Below are positions 1-5,854 of a stretch of 7,334 bases of DNA, in pieces. The stretch is from an uncultured Collinsella sp. (GTDB lineage: Bacteria; Actinomycetota; Coriobacteriia; Coriobacteriales; Coriobacteriaceae), in the NCBI GenBank assembly GCA_900556675.1, contig USQE01000051.1, positions 1 to 7,334 of the forward strand, written 5' to 3'. Position numbers and translations under genes: made by a program. Under the pieces are notes generated by a model. That model worked only from the letters and a program-made list of their open reading frames with translations. It did not search any database and was not told where the DNA came from. Position 1 is the first letter of the stretch; each line of letters starts with the position of its first letter.

Positions 1-70
1 TATGGCTCCCGGATGACCACCTATAGGCAACCCATATCGCCACTAGGCCGCTAACGAACCAAGCCCGCCC

Positions 71-200
71 GCAAGATTGAGCGGGCCGAATGTCCCCCGT
101 GGGGCTGAGGGGGCCAAATGTACCTGTTAGAAGCCATTTAAGCGTTTTAACAGGGACTTTTGGCCCCCTCAGCCCCACGGGGGCTTTTTGGCCCGCTCAT
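71..200. repeat. 130-bp palindromic intergenic repeat, copy 1
   Basis: This is a long inverted repeat with arms at about 78-121 and 156-199, 44 nt each and mostly complementary, with outer ends TGAGCGGGCC and GGCCCGCTCA. The 34-nt loop contains a smaller stem, CCTGTTA (123-129) with TAACAGG (148-154). A second copy of exactly the same length lies at 2646-2775 in the same orientation, with 8 mismatches over 130 positions. Similarity may extend left to about 61 (AAGCCC, then one gap). The two copies bracket the C69 peptidase gene. It could be a dispersed hairpin element (MITE- or REP-like) or a structured transcript. No transposase is present in the window and no target-site duplication is obvious. 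Confidence 0.9.
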
Positions 201-217
201 TTTGCTTTAGCTCAAGC

Positions 218-255
218 AAACGGTCCCGCACGATTACTCGTACGGGACCGTTTTT
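218..255. terminator. Hairpin terminator downstream of the C69 peptidase gene
   Basis: There is a perfect 11-bp stem, AAACGGTCCCG (218-228) with CGGGACCGTTT (243-253), and an inner 3-bp CGA/TCG stem. On the plus strand it runs into a five-T tract (251-255). On the minus strand the hairpin is followed by the less regular TTTGCTTG. It lies about 30 nt past the stop codon of the minus-strand peptidase gene, so it probably terminates that transcript. The T tract is better placed for plus-strand transcription, so it may act in both directions. Confidence 0.75.
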
Positions 256-286
256 AGTTAGGGCTGTCGTCTATGACCCGCTCCGG

Positions 287-2431
287 TTAATTCGCACGCT
301 TGCGGATAAGCACGGCCCCCATAACGGCCAGAACTCCAGCCACCGTCAGAAGCGCCACGGTCACCACAGACGAATCACCGGTCTTGGCAAGCCCTCCCTT
401 GGTCGCCTTCTTGGCGGTATCGGCCTTGACGTCCGTCTTCACATCCGTCTTCTGACCGGGCTTCTGCCCAGGCTCCTCCTGCGCAGCCTGCGTCACGGTC
501 ACCGTCGCTTCATCGGACGTGGAAACCAGCCCGGCAGCACTCGTCACCTCAACGCGATACACCTTTGAACCGACCTCGGTCGTCGCGGCGACGTACTCAG
601 CCGCCGTCGCCCCGTCGATGGCAGAGAAGTTACCGTCCTCGCCCTTGACGAACCACTGGTAGGTAAGCTGGGCATCCGAGCCATCCACGCTGTCATCAAC
701 CGTCGCGGCAACGCTCAGCTTGGCCTCAGCGCCCTGAGCACACGTTACCGACTGCGGCTGAGCCGTGATGCTGGGAGCAACAAAAGCGGACGCGTACATA
801 ATCGGGGTCCGGGAGGTTCCATTCTCGGCGTCATAGTCGCTCGGCATAAACGCACTCGAGGTATCTCCCGCATTCACATAGGCGCGCATCTCATCGAGAA
901 GCTTGGCCGCCTTGTTGTAGACCTGTTCGCTCACTGCGGCAAACGCCTTGTTGGCAAGGTCCGTGCGCTGATCGGCAGGGGTCGCCTGCATCAACCCGTC
1001 AACAACGTCCTGCTGGGCGATAACCTGCTTCTGAAGGACATCGAGGTAGGCGCGCACGTTCTCACCCATCGAGGCACGGTTGTTGTAGGCGAGCGTGTTG
1101 ATGTCCATGAAGACGTAGTCGAGGTTCTTGCCGTCCTTTTCGACCAAAGCCTGCGCAACGTCGTCCTTGCGACCTGTATAAGTGCCGTCCACCGTGTTCC
1201 ACGCCGGGAAGTAGTCAGCCGGAACTTCCGTCAACAGCGCAGAGTAGCTGGGCAGGTACACGCTGAACTCGCAACGCGAAAGCGCTTCCCACTGAATCGT
1301 GGCGATATCACTGGAAAGGCCGGACCGAATCTGGAAGATATTGCCCTCGGTCGTCCTGTTGTTGCCGATGGCATACAGGGCACTGTTGAGATTGGCGTTG
1401 AGGCTGTCATCCTGCTCACCGCGGGCAGCGAGGGAACGCAACGCCGTGAACGTATCGGATTTGATGCCCGGCGTAAACGTCAGCTGCGGGTCGATGAGCG
1501 AGGTGACGCGACCCTGTTCATCAACGGTATAGTCCGTCTGAGGCGCAAGGGCAGCACCGAAGTAAGCACGTCCCTGGGCCAGGCGCGTATTCTGCGACGA
1601 ACCCGAATTCTCCTTGCCATACGTCTTGAAGATGTTCGGCGTGCCGTCGTCATAGGTTACGAGAACGCCGTTGGACTCGGGCAGCGTCACGACATCGGCC
1701 GAGTGCAGGCACTGACTCGCATCGTCAAGATCGACCTTATACTGCAGGCCGCCGATGTTGGGATTAACGGACGCCACGTCGTCGCCCATCTTGACGGCAA
1801 TCCACTGATGGCCCGAAAGCTGAGCGAAAATCCAGGTCTCGGCATTGTCGGCAATGACGATCTGGTTGCAGTCCTGAGAGCCATACTGATCGATGATGGC
1901 GCCGAGCTTCTCCACGCCGTCGCGCGCCGTGGACGAAACGCTCAACAGGTAGTCGGCCAGGTTATATTCGCCGATGCCCGTGTCGACACGAGGGTCGATA
2001 GCATCGATTCCGTCGTTGTAATCCGTTGTGAGCGTCGCGGAAACGGAGACGCCGCGCTCGTTGGTGCCGGCCTCGGAATACACGCGGGACGCTGCCTCGT
2101 CGTCCTGGGCATCCCACTCATCGGGATCGTCACGAACATAGGTGTAACGATACGAGCGACCCTGATAGGTGTACTCAAAGCCGGTCCCCGGCACAGAATC
2201 GTTCTCGAAAGAACGGAAGACAGGGTTGTCGATCGGCTGCTGCACGCCAAAGGTCTTGCAGTAGCGAGGTGAATAGTCCTCGGCGCGGCCGACATAGGTA
2301 TCGCCCGTCGTTGTCTGGTTCTTACCGATGTAAACCTGCGTGCAGGCGAGCGCGGGCGCGGGCATGGCAAGCACAAGCGCCGCGACTATGCCCCCCCTAA
2401 ACGCCTTCTTAGCAAAAGCCGGTAACCTCAT
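287..2431 (-). CDS. Secreted, wall-anchored C69-family dipeptidase with Ig-like domain
   Basis: The product is a 714-residue exported peptidase of the C69 (PepD-type, Ntn-hydrolase) family, which cleaves dipeptides using an N-terminal cysteine. The start MRLPAFAKK is chosen because a GGGGAG Shine-Dalgarno lies 5 nt upstream and a signal peptide follows at once; an upstream ATG at 2491 would add 20 unsupported residues. The signal peptide (1-29) ends ALA, followed by Cys30. Cys30 opens the family-like N-terminus CTQVYIG...GDTYVGRAEDY and is the expected nucleophile. The catalytic domain covers about 30-480 (NERGVSVSATLTT, then ADYLLSVSSTARDGVEKL). An Ig-like domain lies at about 553-647. A Lys/Pro-rich spacer with a short KTDV repeat follows, then LAKTG (681-685), a hydrophobic segment and RKRAN, which together form a sortase signal with Ala in place of the usual Pro. 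It likely supplies amino acids from extracellular peptides; the substrate is unknown. Confidence 0.9.
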   Translation of the reverse strand: MRLPAFAKKAFRGGIVAALVLAMPAPALACTQVYIGKNQTTTGDTYVGRAEDYSPRYCKTFGVQQPIDNPVFRSFENDSVPGTGFEYTYQGRSYRYTYVRDDPDEWDAQDDEAASRVYSEAGTNERGVSVSATLTTDYNDGIDAIDPRVDTGIGEYNLADYLLSVSSTARDGVEKLGAIIDQYGSQDCNQIVIADNAETWIFAQLSGHQWIAVKMGDDVASVNPNIGGLQYKVDLDDASQCLHSADVVTLPESNGVLVTYDDGTPNIFKTYGKENSGSSQNTRLAQGRAYFGAALAPQTDYTVDEQGRVTSLIDPQLTFTPGIKSDTFTALRSLAARGEQDDSLNANLNSALYAIGNNRTTEGNIFQIRSGLSSDIATIQWEALSRCEFSVYLPSYSALLTEVPADYFPAWNTVDGTYTGRKDDVAQALVEKDGKNLDYVFMDINTLAYNNRASMGENVRAYLDVLQKQVIAQQDVVDGLMQATPADQRTDLANKAFAAVSEQVYNKAAKLLDEMRAYVNAGDTSSAFMPSDYDAENGTSRTPIMYASAFVAPSITAQPQSVTCAQGAEAKLSVAATVDDSVDGSDAQLTYQWFVKGEDGNFSAIDGATAAEYVAATTEVGSKVYRVEVTSAAGLVSTSDEATVTVTQAAQEEPGQKPGQKTDVKTDVKADTAKKATKGGLAKTGDSSVVTVALLTVAGVLAVMGAVLIRKRAN

Positions 2432-2436
2432 ACGTT

Positions 2437-2445
2437 CTCCCCTCC
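2437..2445 (-). promoter_or_regulatory. Ribosome binding site of the C69 peptidase gene
   Basis: The minus strand reads GGAGGGGAG, ending 5 nt before the ATG at 2431. It decides the start in favour of MRLPAF, directly at the signal peptide, over the longer frame from 2491. I found no convincing -35/-10 pair further upstream. Confidence 0.75.
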
Positions 2446-2645
2446 ACACGGAGCCCGAACTACCCACCAACAATATGCGTAATGAGAACACTTTAGCTGG
2501 GTAAATCGGATTGAATATGCAGTAATCAGCTTATCTTATGTGTTAAGGAAGTATGGACACGGCACTCGTAACAACCCGTGACCGGTCGTTTGCATCTGGC
2601 AGGCGGCATTCCCCGCAGGGTTGAACAGGCCGATAAGCCCCGTGC

Positions 2646-2775
2646 GCAAGATTGAGCGGGCCGAGTGTCCCCCGTGGGGCTGAGGGGGCCAAATGTACCT
2701 GTTAGAGGCCATTTAAGCGTTTTAACGGGGACTTTTGGCCCCCTCAGTCCCACGAGGGACATTTGGCCCGCTCAT
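2646..2775. repeat. 130-bp palindromic intergenic repeat, copy 2
   Basis: This is the second copy of the element at 71-200, in the same orientation, with the same length and 8 substitutions. Arms lie at about 2653-2696 and 2731-2774. The loop stem is kept as CCTGTTA with TAACGGG, where the change relative to copy 1 turns an A-T pair into a G-T(U) wobble in plus-strand RNA. The right end (GGCCCGCTCAT) lies 68 bp before the phosphatase start codon, so the element sits in or just upstream of the phosphatase promoter region. Confidence 0.9.
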
Positions 2776-2785
2776 GTCCGACTGG

Positions 2786-2815
2786 AACGGCACGCGCTAT
2801 CATGGGTGCCGTTTT
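2786..2815 (+). promoter_or_regulatory. Inverted repeat ahead of the HAD phosphatase: operator or attenuator-like hairpin
   Basis: There is a perfect 8-bp stem, AACGGCAC (2786-2793) with GTGCCGTT (2806-2813), a 12-nt loop, and T residues through 2815. The loop contains TATCAT (2798-2803), one base from a consensus -10 hexamer, but no good -35 lies upstream of it. Read as DNA it could be an operator over the -10 of the phosphatase gene. Read as RNA it resembles a short intrinsic terminator 28 nt before the start codon. The sequence alone does not decide between these. Confidence 0.4.
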
Positions 2816-2831
2816 GATGAGTCATCTTGAT

Positions 2832-2836
2832 GGGAG
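2832..2836 (+). promoter_or_regulatory. Ribosome binding site of the HAD phosphatase gene
   Basis: GGGAG with a 7-nt spacer to the ATG at 2844. It fixes the start at MAAFSTVIFDLDGT, the usual N-terminal position of HAD motif I, and argues against upstream ATGs at 2763 and 2817, which would add residues unlike the family. Confidence 0.75.
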
Positions 2837-2843
2837 CGTACCT

Positions 2844-3509
2844 ATGGCAGCTTTTTCCACCGTGATCTTTGACCTTGACGGCACCATCCTCAACACGCTC
2901 GAGGACCTGGCGGCCGCCGGCAACCATACCTGCGAGATGCACGGCTGGCCCACGTTTGCTGTTGACGAATACCGCTATAAGGTGGGAAACGGCATGCTCA
3001 AGCTGGTTGAACGCTTTATGCCTGCCGAGTATGCGGGCGACGGTCGCATGTTTGAGCAGACGCTTGCCGAGTTTAGGGCTTACTACGGCGAGCACAAGGA
3101 AGACCACACCGCCCCCTATGCCGGCACGATCGAGATGCTCGATCGCCTGCGCGCCGCGGGTGTGCAGCTTGCCGTGCTCACTAACAAGGACCACGTCTCG
3201 GCGGCTCCGCTTATCGAGAAGTATTTTGGTTCCGAGCGCTTTGCGCTGGTGCAGGGCCGCGTCGATGCGTTTCCCCCCAAGCCCGAAGCACCCGTCACGC
3301 TGCATGTGATGGAGGAGTTGGGCGCTGATCCGGCAACCACGCTCTATGTGGGCGATTCCAATGTCGATATCCTAACCGGCCACAACGCCGGCCTTAAGAG
3401 CGCGGGCGTCAGCTGGGGTTTCCGCGGCCGCGCAGAGCTGGAAGCCGCCGGCGCCGACTACGTGGTGGACACCCAGGCAGAGCTCACGGCGCTGATTCTG
3501 GGCGAGTAA
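2844..3509 (+). CDS. HAD-superfamily phosphatase, phosphoglycolate phosphatase-like
   Basis: The product is a 221-residue cytoplasmic phosphohydrolase of the haloacid dehalogenase superfamily, of typical length for Gph/PGP-type enzymes. Motif I is DLDGT at 10-14, with Asp10 as the expected nucleophile and Asp12 as the general acid/base. A helical cap domain covers about residues 17-85. Motif II is LTNK (Thr113), motif III is Lys146 in PPKP, and motif IV is GDSNVD (170-175), whose acidic residues bind Mg2+. The cap type and GDSNVD motif resemble phosphoglycolate phosphatases, but HAD substrates cannot be read from sequence; sugar phosphates or other small phosphoesters are equally possible. 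It stands alone, with repeat copy 2 upstream and an intrinsic terminator 7 nt after the stop codon. All catalytic motifs look intact. Confidence 0.92.
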   Translation: MAAFSTVIFDLDGTILNTLEDLAAAGNHTCEMHGWPTFAVDEYRYKVGNGMLKLVERFMPAEYAGDGRMFEQTLAEFRAYYGEHKEDHTAPYAGTIEMLDRLRAAGVQLAVLTNKDHVSAAPLIEKYFGSERFALVQGRVDAFPPKPEAPVTLHVMEELGADPATTLYVGDSNVDILTGHNAGLKSAGVSWGFRGRAELEAAGADYVVDTQAELTALILGE

Positions 3510-3516
3510 CCGCTCA

Positions 3517-3555
3517 TCCCTCCCACGGGCTGCTAATGTGGGACGGGACTCTTTT
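3517..3555 (+). terminator. Intrinsic terminator of the HAD phosphatase gene
   Basis: The arms are TCCCTCCCAC (3517-3526) and GTGGGACGGGA (3538-3548), giving 10 bp with a one-base bulge and an 11-nt loop. They are followed by CTCTTTT (3549-3555), a short T tract. It starts 7 nt after the stop codon. Confidence 0.7.
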
Positions 3556-3640
3556 AGCTGCCCCCCGCACCAAAGAAGTGCCCCCAAGTGCCGCCCCAAT
3601 GACTACCATGGCAACGTTGCAGGTAGAGGACGGACAGCGA

Positions 3641-3739
3641 AAACGCCCCTAAGCGAGCAAGGTGACGTGAAATGAAAGGGCGCTGACCTTCTGGTCGCGC
3701 CCTTGAAATTGAACGTCAGATTGCCGCTTAGGGGCGTTT
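3641..3739. repeat. 99-nt long imperfect hairpin in a convergent intergenic gap
   Basis: The outer stem is a perfect 15 bp, AAACGCCCCTAAGCG (3641-3655) with its complement at 3725-3739. Inside are GCAA/TTGC (3657-3660 with 3721-3724), TGACGT/ACGTCA (3663-3668 with 3713-3718), AAGGGCGC/GCGCCCTT (3676-3683 with 3697-3704) and GACC/GGTC closing a TTCT tetraloop (3689-3692). About 37 base pairs form one continuous rod with small internal loops. It is unrelated in sequence to the 130-bp repeats. It lies between the ends of convergent genes. It may be a mobile hairpin element, a structured RNA or a transcription barrier. Confidence 0.8.
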
Positions 3740-3752
3740 GCAGCGTCGAGCA

Positions 3753-3780
3753 GTTACGCGGTTTGGCAAAACCGCGTAAC
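3753..3780. terminator. Perfect 12-bp hairpin at the 3' end of the lipoprotein gene
   Basis: GTTACGCGGTTT (3753-3764) pairs with AAACCGCGTAAC (3769-3780) around a 4-nt loop. It begins 4 nt past the stop codon of the minus-strand lipoprotein gene, the normal position for a terminator. No T tract follows on either strand, so it may stabilise the 3' end or terminate inefficiently rather than act as a standard intrinsic terminator. Confidence 0.5.
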
Positions 3781-3783
3781 CCC

Positions 3784-4341
3784 CTAGCTCATCATCGCAT
3801 TCATCATCTCGGTGGTTGCGGAATCGTCGGCAGACCACTCGTTATCCTCGTTGGCGGAATACTTAAAGGTGACCTTGGTGTCCTTGGTCTTAGCGGCCTT
3901 GGTCACGTCGACCATGACCTGGCCGGCCATCTTGTACAGGTCGTCCTCGGAAGGCATCGTATCGAGTGCGGCGACCTTCTCCTGATACTGGGTGGCGAAA
4001 TCTTCGACGATCTTATTCATGGACTTGCAGGTGATGGTAACCTCGGCGGTCGCAGTGCCCTTGTCCTCATCGACCGTCACATCGCCGATCTTGTAATCAA
4101 AGCCCTCGAGATAGCTCTTGGCGTACTCCTTGGGATCGATGCCCAGTTGCTCAAACTCGTCGCCCGAAGCCTCTTCCAGACCGGAGAGGAAATCATCGCC
4201 GCCGTTCTTGATCTCGTCAAACTGGCTCGTAAGGTCGTTGGTGATGAGCTCCTCCACCGAAGGCCCTCCGCAGCCGGAAAGCAAAACCACGCACGCGACC
4301 AGGGCAGCCATCAGGGGCGCAAGCAGCAGCTTCTTTTTCAT
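3784..4341 (-). CDS. Small secreted lipoprotein of unknown function (possibly DUF5105-like)
   Basis: The product is a 185-residue predicted lipoprotein. The start MKKKLLLAPLM is set by GGAGGA 5 nt upstream and by the signal peptide; the open frame continues 73 codons further but that part is not protein-like. The type II signal peptide has KKK, a hydrophobic core and the lipobox LSGC with Cys24 as the lipidated residue, giving attachment to the outer face of the membrane. The mature part is acidic and soluble: a helical stretch (about 30-75), a beta-rich middle (YKIGDVTVDEDKGTATAEVTIT), a helix, and a final strand before EWSADDSATTEMMNAMMS. This order recalls the small DUF5105/DUF4878-type lipoproteins with an NTF2-like layout, but I assign that only tentatively. 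No catalytic motif is visible. The role is unknown; it may bind a ligand at the cell surface. Confidence 0.85.
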   Translation of the reverse strand: MKKKLLLAPLMAALVACVVLLSGCGGPSVEELITNDLTSQFDEIKNGGDDFLSGLEEASGDEFEQLGIDPKEYAKSYLEGFDYKIGDVTVDEDKGTATAEVTITCKSMNKIVEDFATQYQEKVAALDTMPSEDDLYKMAGQVMVDVTKAAKTKDTKVTFKYSANEDNEWSADDSATTEMMNAMMS

Positions 4342-4346
4342 GGCAT

Positions 4347-4352
4347 TCCTCC
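4347..4352 (-). promoter_or_regulatory. Ribosome binding site of the lipoprotein gene
   Basis: The minus strand reads GGAGGA, 5 nt before the ATG at 4341. It fixes the start at the signal peptide. A possible -10 (TAATAT, minus strand of 4404-4409) lies upstream but has no recognisable -35 at 16-18 nt. A run of eight C (4424-4431) occupies that position. Confidence 0.75.
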
Positions 4353-4520
4353 AAACAAGCGGCGCCGCGTTCCCTGCGCAGCGCACGTCGTAACAGCAAG
4401 TCCATATTAGCGGCCCGGCCCAACCCCCCCCTGCGTCGCAAAAGCGCAGGCGGCTCAATTTGACGAACGAATGGCCCGTAAAGCAAGCCCCTTGCAATAA
4501 AATGCACCTGTTTAGCCTAT

Positions 4521-4554
4521 TAAAAAAGGGTGGCCGGACAACCCGACCACCCTT
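4521..4554 (-). terminator. Intrinsic terminator of the PTS EIIA gene
   Basis: A 12-bp stem (4526-4537 with 4543-4554; one pair is G-U in minus-strand RNA) closes a 5-nt loop. On the minus strand it runs into a T tract (the As at 4522-4527). It lies 23 nt past the EIIA stop codon. Stem, loop and U tract all fit a strong Rho-independent terminator that separates this gene from the lipoprotein gene. Confidence 0.9.
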
Positions 4555-4577
4555 GCGCATCTTCTGGATGCCGCAGA

Positions 4578-5114
4578 CTACTTGCGGACGACCTTGACGA
4601 TGGCGTCACCGGCGGCGACGGCAGACTCGGCCTCGACGGCGAGCTCGACGTCGGCGAACTCGGCGGTGTTGGACACGGCCACGACGACGCAGTCCTTGTA
4701 ACCGGCGGCAGCAATCTTGGCGCGGTCGATCTTGAGTATGGGCTGGCCAGCCTTCACGACGTCGTCGGCCTTGACGAAGCCCTCGAAGCCGTCGCCGTTC
4801 ATGTTGACGGTATCGACGCCAACATGAACCAGAACCTCGATGCCGCTATCGGACTGCAGGCCCACGGCGTGACCCATGGTGACGGTCACCTTGCCGTCGC
4901 AGGGAGCGTAGACCAGGTCGTCCTCGGGCCACACAGCGCAGCCCTTGCCCAGAACCTCGCCACCAAAGACGGGATCGGGCACGTCGGCCATCTTGATGAC
5001 CTTGCCCTTGACAGGCGAGCACAGCACGTCGGCGCCAGCAGAAGCAGAGATGGAGGCCGGAGCAGCAGCTGCCGCGGGCTCAGCCTTCTTCTTAAACATG
5101 TCAAACAGACCCAT
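4578..5114 (-). CDS. crr: Glucose-type PTS enzyme IIA component (EIIA-Glc)
   Basis: The product is a 178-residue cytoplasmic phosphocarrier. It accepts phosphate from HPr and passes it to a IIB domain, driving sugar uptake and phosphorylation. The start MGLFDMFKKK is supported by GAGGAG 7 nt upstream. After an Ala-rich N-terminal stretch (11-28), the IIA fold covers about 29-175. The signature GIEVLVHVGVDTV carries His97, the expected phosphorylated residue. His82 in MGHAVGL is the second active-site histidine, and the 15-residue spacing matches His75/His90 of E. coli Crr. The length is close to that of Crr (169), so this is a stand-alone protein. No EI, HPr or IIBC gene lies nearby, so its partners must be encoded elsewhere. 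It has its own promoter and terminator. Whether it serves glucose, N-acetylglucosamine or another sugar cannot be told. Confidence 0.95.
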   Translation of the reverse strand: MGLFDMFKKKAEPAAAAAPASISASAGADVLCSPVKGKVIKMADVPDPVFGGEVLGKGCAVWPEDDLVYAPCDGKVTVTMGHAVGLQSDSGIEVLVHVGVDTVNMNGDGFEGFVKADDVVKAGQPILKIDRAKIAAAGYKDCVVVAVSNTAEFADVELAVEAESAVAAGDAIVKVVRK

Positions 5115-5121
5115 ATGTTTT

Positions 5122-5127
5122 CTCCTC
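5122..5127 (-). promoter_or_regulatory. crr: Ribosome binding site of the EIIA gene
   Basis: GAGGAG on the minus strand with a 7-nt spacer to the ATG at 5114. It selects MGLFDMFKKK over the longer frame from 5153. Confidence 0.8.
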
Positions 5128-5163
5128 TTGATTAAGCGCAACGTTATGCGCATGCCTATGGTG

Positions 5164-5192
5164 ATTATAGTGCCAAATGATCAAATTGCTAA
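5164..5192 (-). promoter_or_regulatory. crr: Sigma-70-type promoter of the EIIA gene
   Basis: On the minus strand, TTAGCA (5187-5192, four of six matches to TTGACA), a 17-nt spacer and a perfect TATAAT (5164-5169). Transcription would start near 5157, giving a leader of about 43 nt. A small hairpin, GCGCA/TGCGC (5136-5140 with 5147-5151), lies in that leader. Upstream of the -35 is a short inverted repeat, GGGCT/AGCCC (5198-5202 with 5212-5216), a possible regulator site. The perfect -10 suggests high basal expression, as expected for a central PTS component. Confidence 0.8.
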
Positions 5193-5289
5193 GGTGAGGG
5201 CTCGAATCGCAAGCCCTTCCCGGTAGCGCTCTTGGGATGAGCATCTCCTTTGCATCGCGGGTCGATAAGCCGAGTATCGCCTGCAGGTT

Positions 5290-5853
5290 ATGGAGCGCAT
5301 GGAGGGGCTCTACCAGACCACGCTGGCCGAAACGCAGGAGCTGCTCGACCCCACGCAGCTTGACCACGCCGCCAAGCTCATCGCGAACGCCCGACAGGTC
5401 GACATCTACACAGGCTCGCACAACCTCTATCCAGCAGGAATGTTCCGTGATCGCTTGCTCTCCGCCGGCAAAAGCGCGACGTGCCACGACGGTGGCGAGG
5501 CCCAGGTACGTACGGCGCTCGCCTCGGGCGCCGACCATGTGGCAATCGTCATCTCCTACAGCGGCCTTGCGCCCAACCTCAAGGACATCTTGCCGATCCT
5601 CAGCAGCCGGCATGTCCCGGTCATCGTCATCGGCACGCCTTATTGCGCGCGCATTCACCCTGGCTTTGCCGCCTACCTTACGGTGAGTGACCACGAGAGC
5701 ATGACACATCGCATCATGCAGTTCGCGAGCCACATCGCCGTGCAATACGTGCTCGATTCGCTTTACAGCAGCTACTTCGCCAAAGACTACGCCCACTGCT
5801 CCGAATTCCTGGAGCGCTCGTTCCCCTACACCCGCCTGCCCGGGCTCAAGTAG
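5290..5853 (+). pseudogene. RpiR/MurR-family regulator remnant: SIS domain without the HTH domain
   Basis: The reading frame encodes up to 187 residues that match the C-terminal sugar-phosphate-binding (SIS) half of RpiR-type transcription regulators. The SIS fold covers about 35-160, with DIYTGSHN at the first ligand loop and VAIVISYSGLAPNLKDI at the second, whose S-Y-S-G is characteristic. Complete family members are about 280 residues, with an N-terminal helix-turn-helix of about 75 residues that is absent here. The frame stays open only from 5269 (a TAA lies at 5266-5268), and the few upstream codons (AEYRLQV) look like the end of the lost linker. Neither ATG 5290 nor ATG 5299 has a well-spaced RBS. 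The space upstream is taken by the EIIA promoter. I therefore call it a 5'-truncated pseudogene. A functional SIS-only protein is the alternative, since the remaining frame is undamaged. Confidence 0.65.
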
Positions 5854-5854
5854 C

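Larger units (their letters stand above)
2432..2843. other. 412-bp divergent intergenic region between the peptidase and HAD genes
   Basis: This gap separates the divergently transcribed C69 peptidase (minus) and HAD phosphatase (plus) genes. It holds the peptidase RBS, an AT-rich stretch at about 2455-2560 that probably contains the peptidase promoter (several TA-rich hexamers, none with a matching -35), palindromic repeat copy 2 (2646-2775), and a small hairpin (2786-2813) before the phosphatase start. I see no gene in it. The 78-codon minus-strand frame at 2526-2762 is mostly repeat sequence and resembles no protein. Confidence 0.7.

Noticed and set aside
1..60. Possible end of a gene at the left edge
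   Set aside because: No convincing reading frame or motif; nothing can be assigned to this stretch.
1703..2272. 189-codon plus-strand frame inside the peptidase gene
   Set aside because: It is the shadow of the minus-strand peptidase, whose family motifs in this stretch are clear.
2526..2762. 78-codon minus-strand open frame between the peptidase and phosphatase genes
   Set aside because: It is built largely from the palindromic repeat, has no ribosome binding site and resembles no protein.
71..2775. Composite transposon formed by the two 130-bp repeats
   Set aside because: No transposase lies between or beside them, no target duplication is apparent, and the enclosed gene looks like a normal chromosomal surface-protein gene.
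2763..2843. 27-codon N-terminal extension of the HAD phosphatase
   Set aside because: It begins inside the palindromic repeat and has no Shine-Dalgarno; the GGGAG before 2844 and motif I position favour the shorter protein.
4530..5135. 201-codon plus-strand frame antisense to the EIIA gene
   Set aside because: The minus-strand EIIA has clear catalytic motifs, promoter, RBS and terminator; the antisense frame is an artefact of GC-rich codons.
5115..5157. Riboswitch or antiterminator leader for the EIIA gene
   Set aside because: The leader is only about 43 nt with a 5-bp hairpin; it is too short for known riboswitches or a PTS-type antiterminator with terminator.
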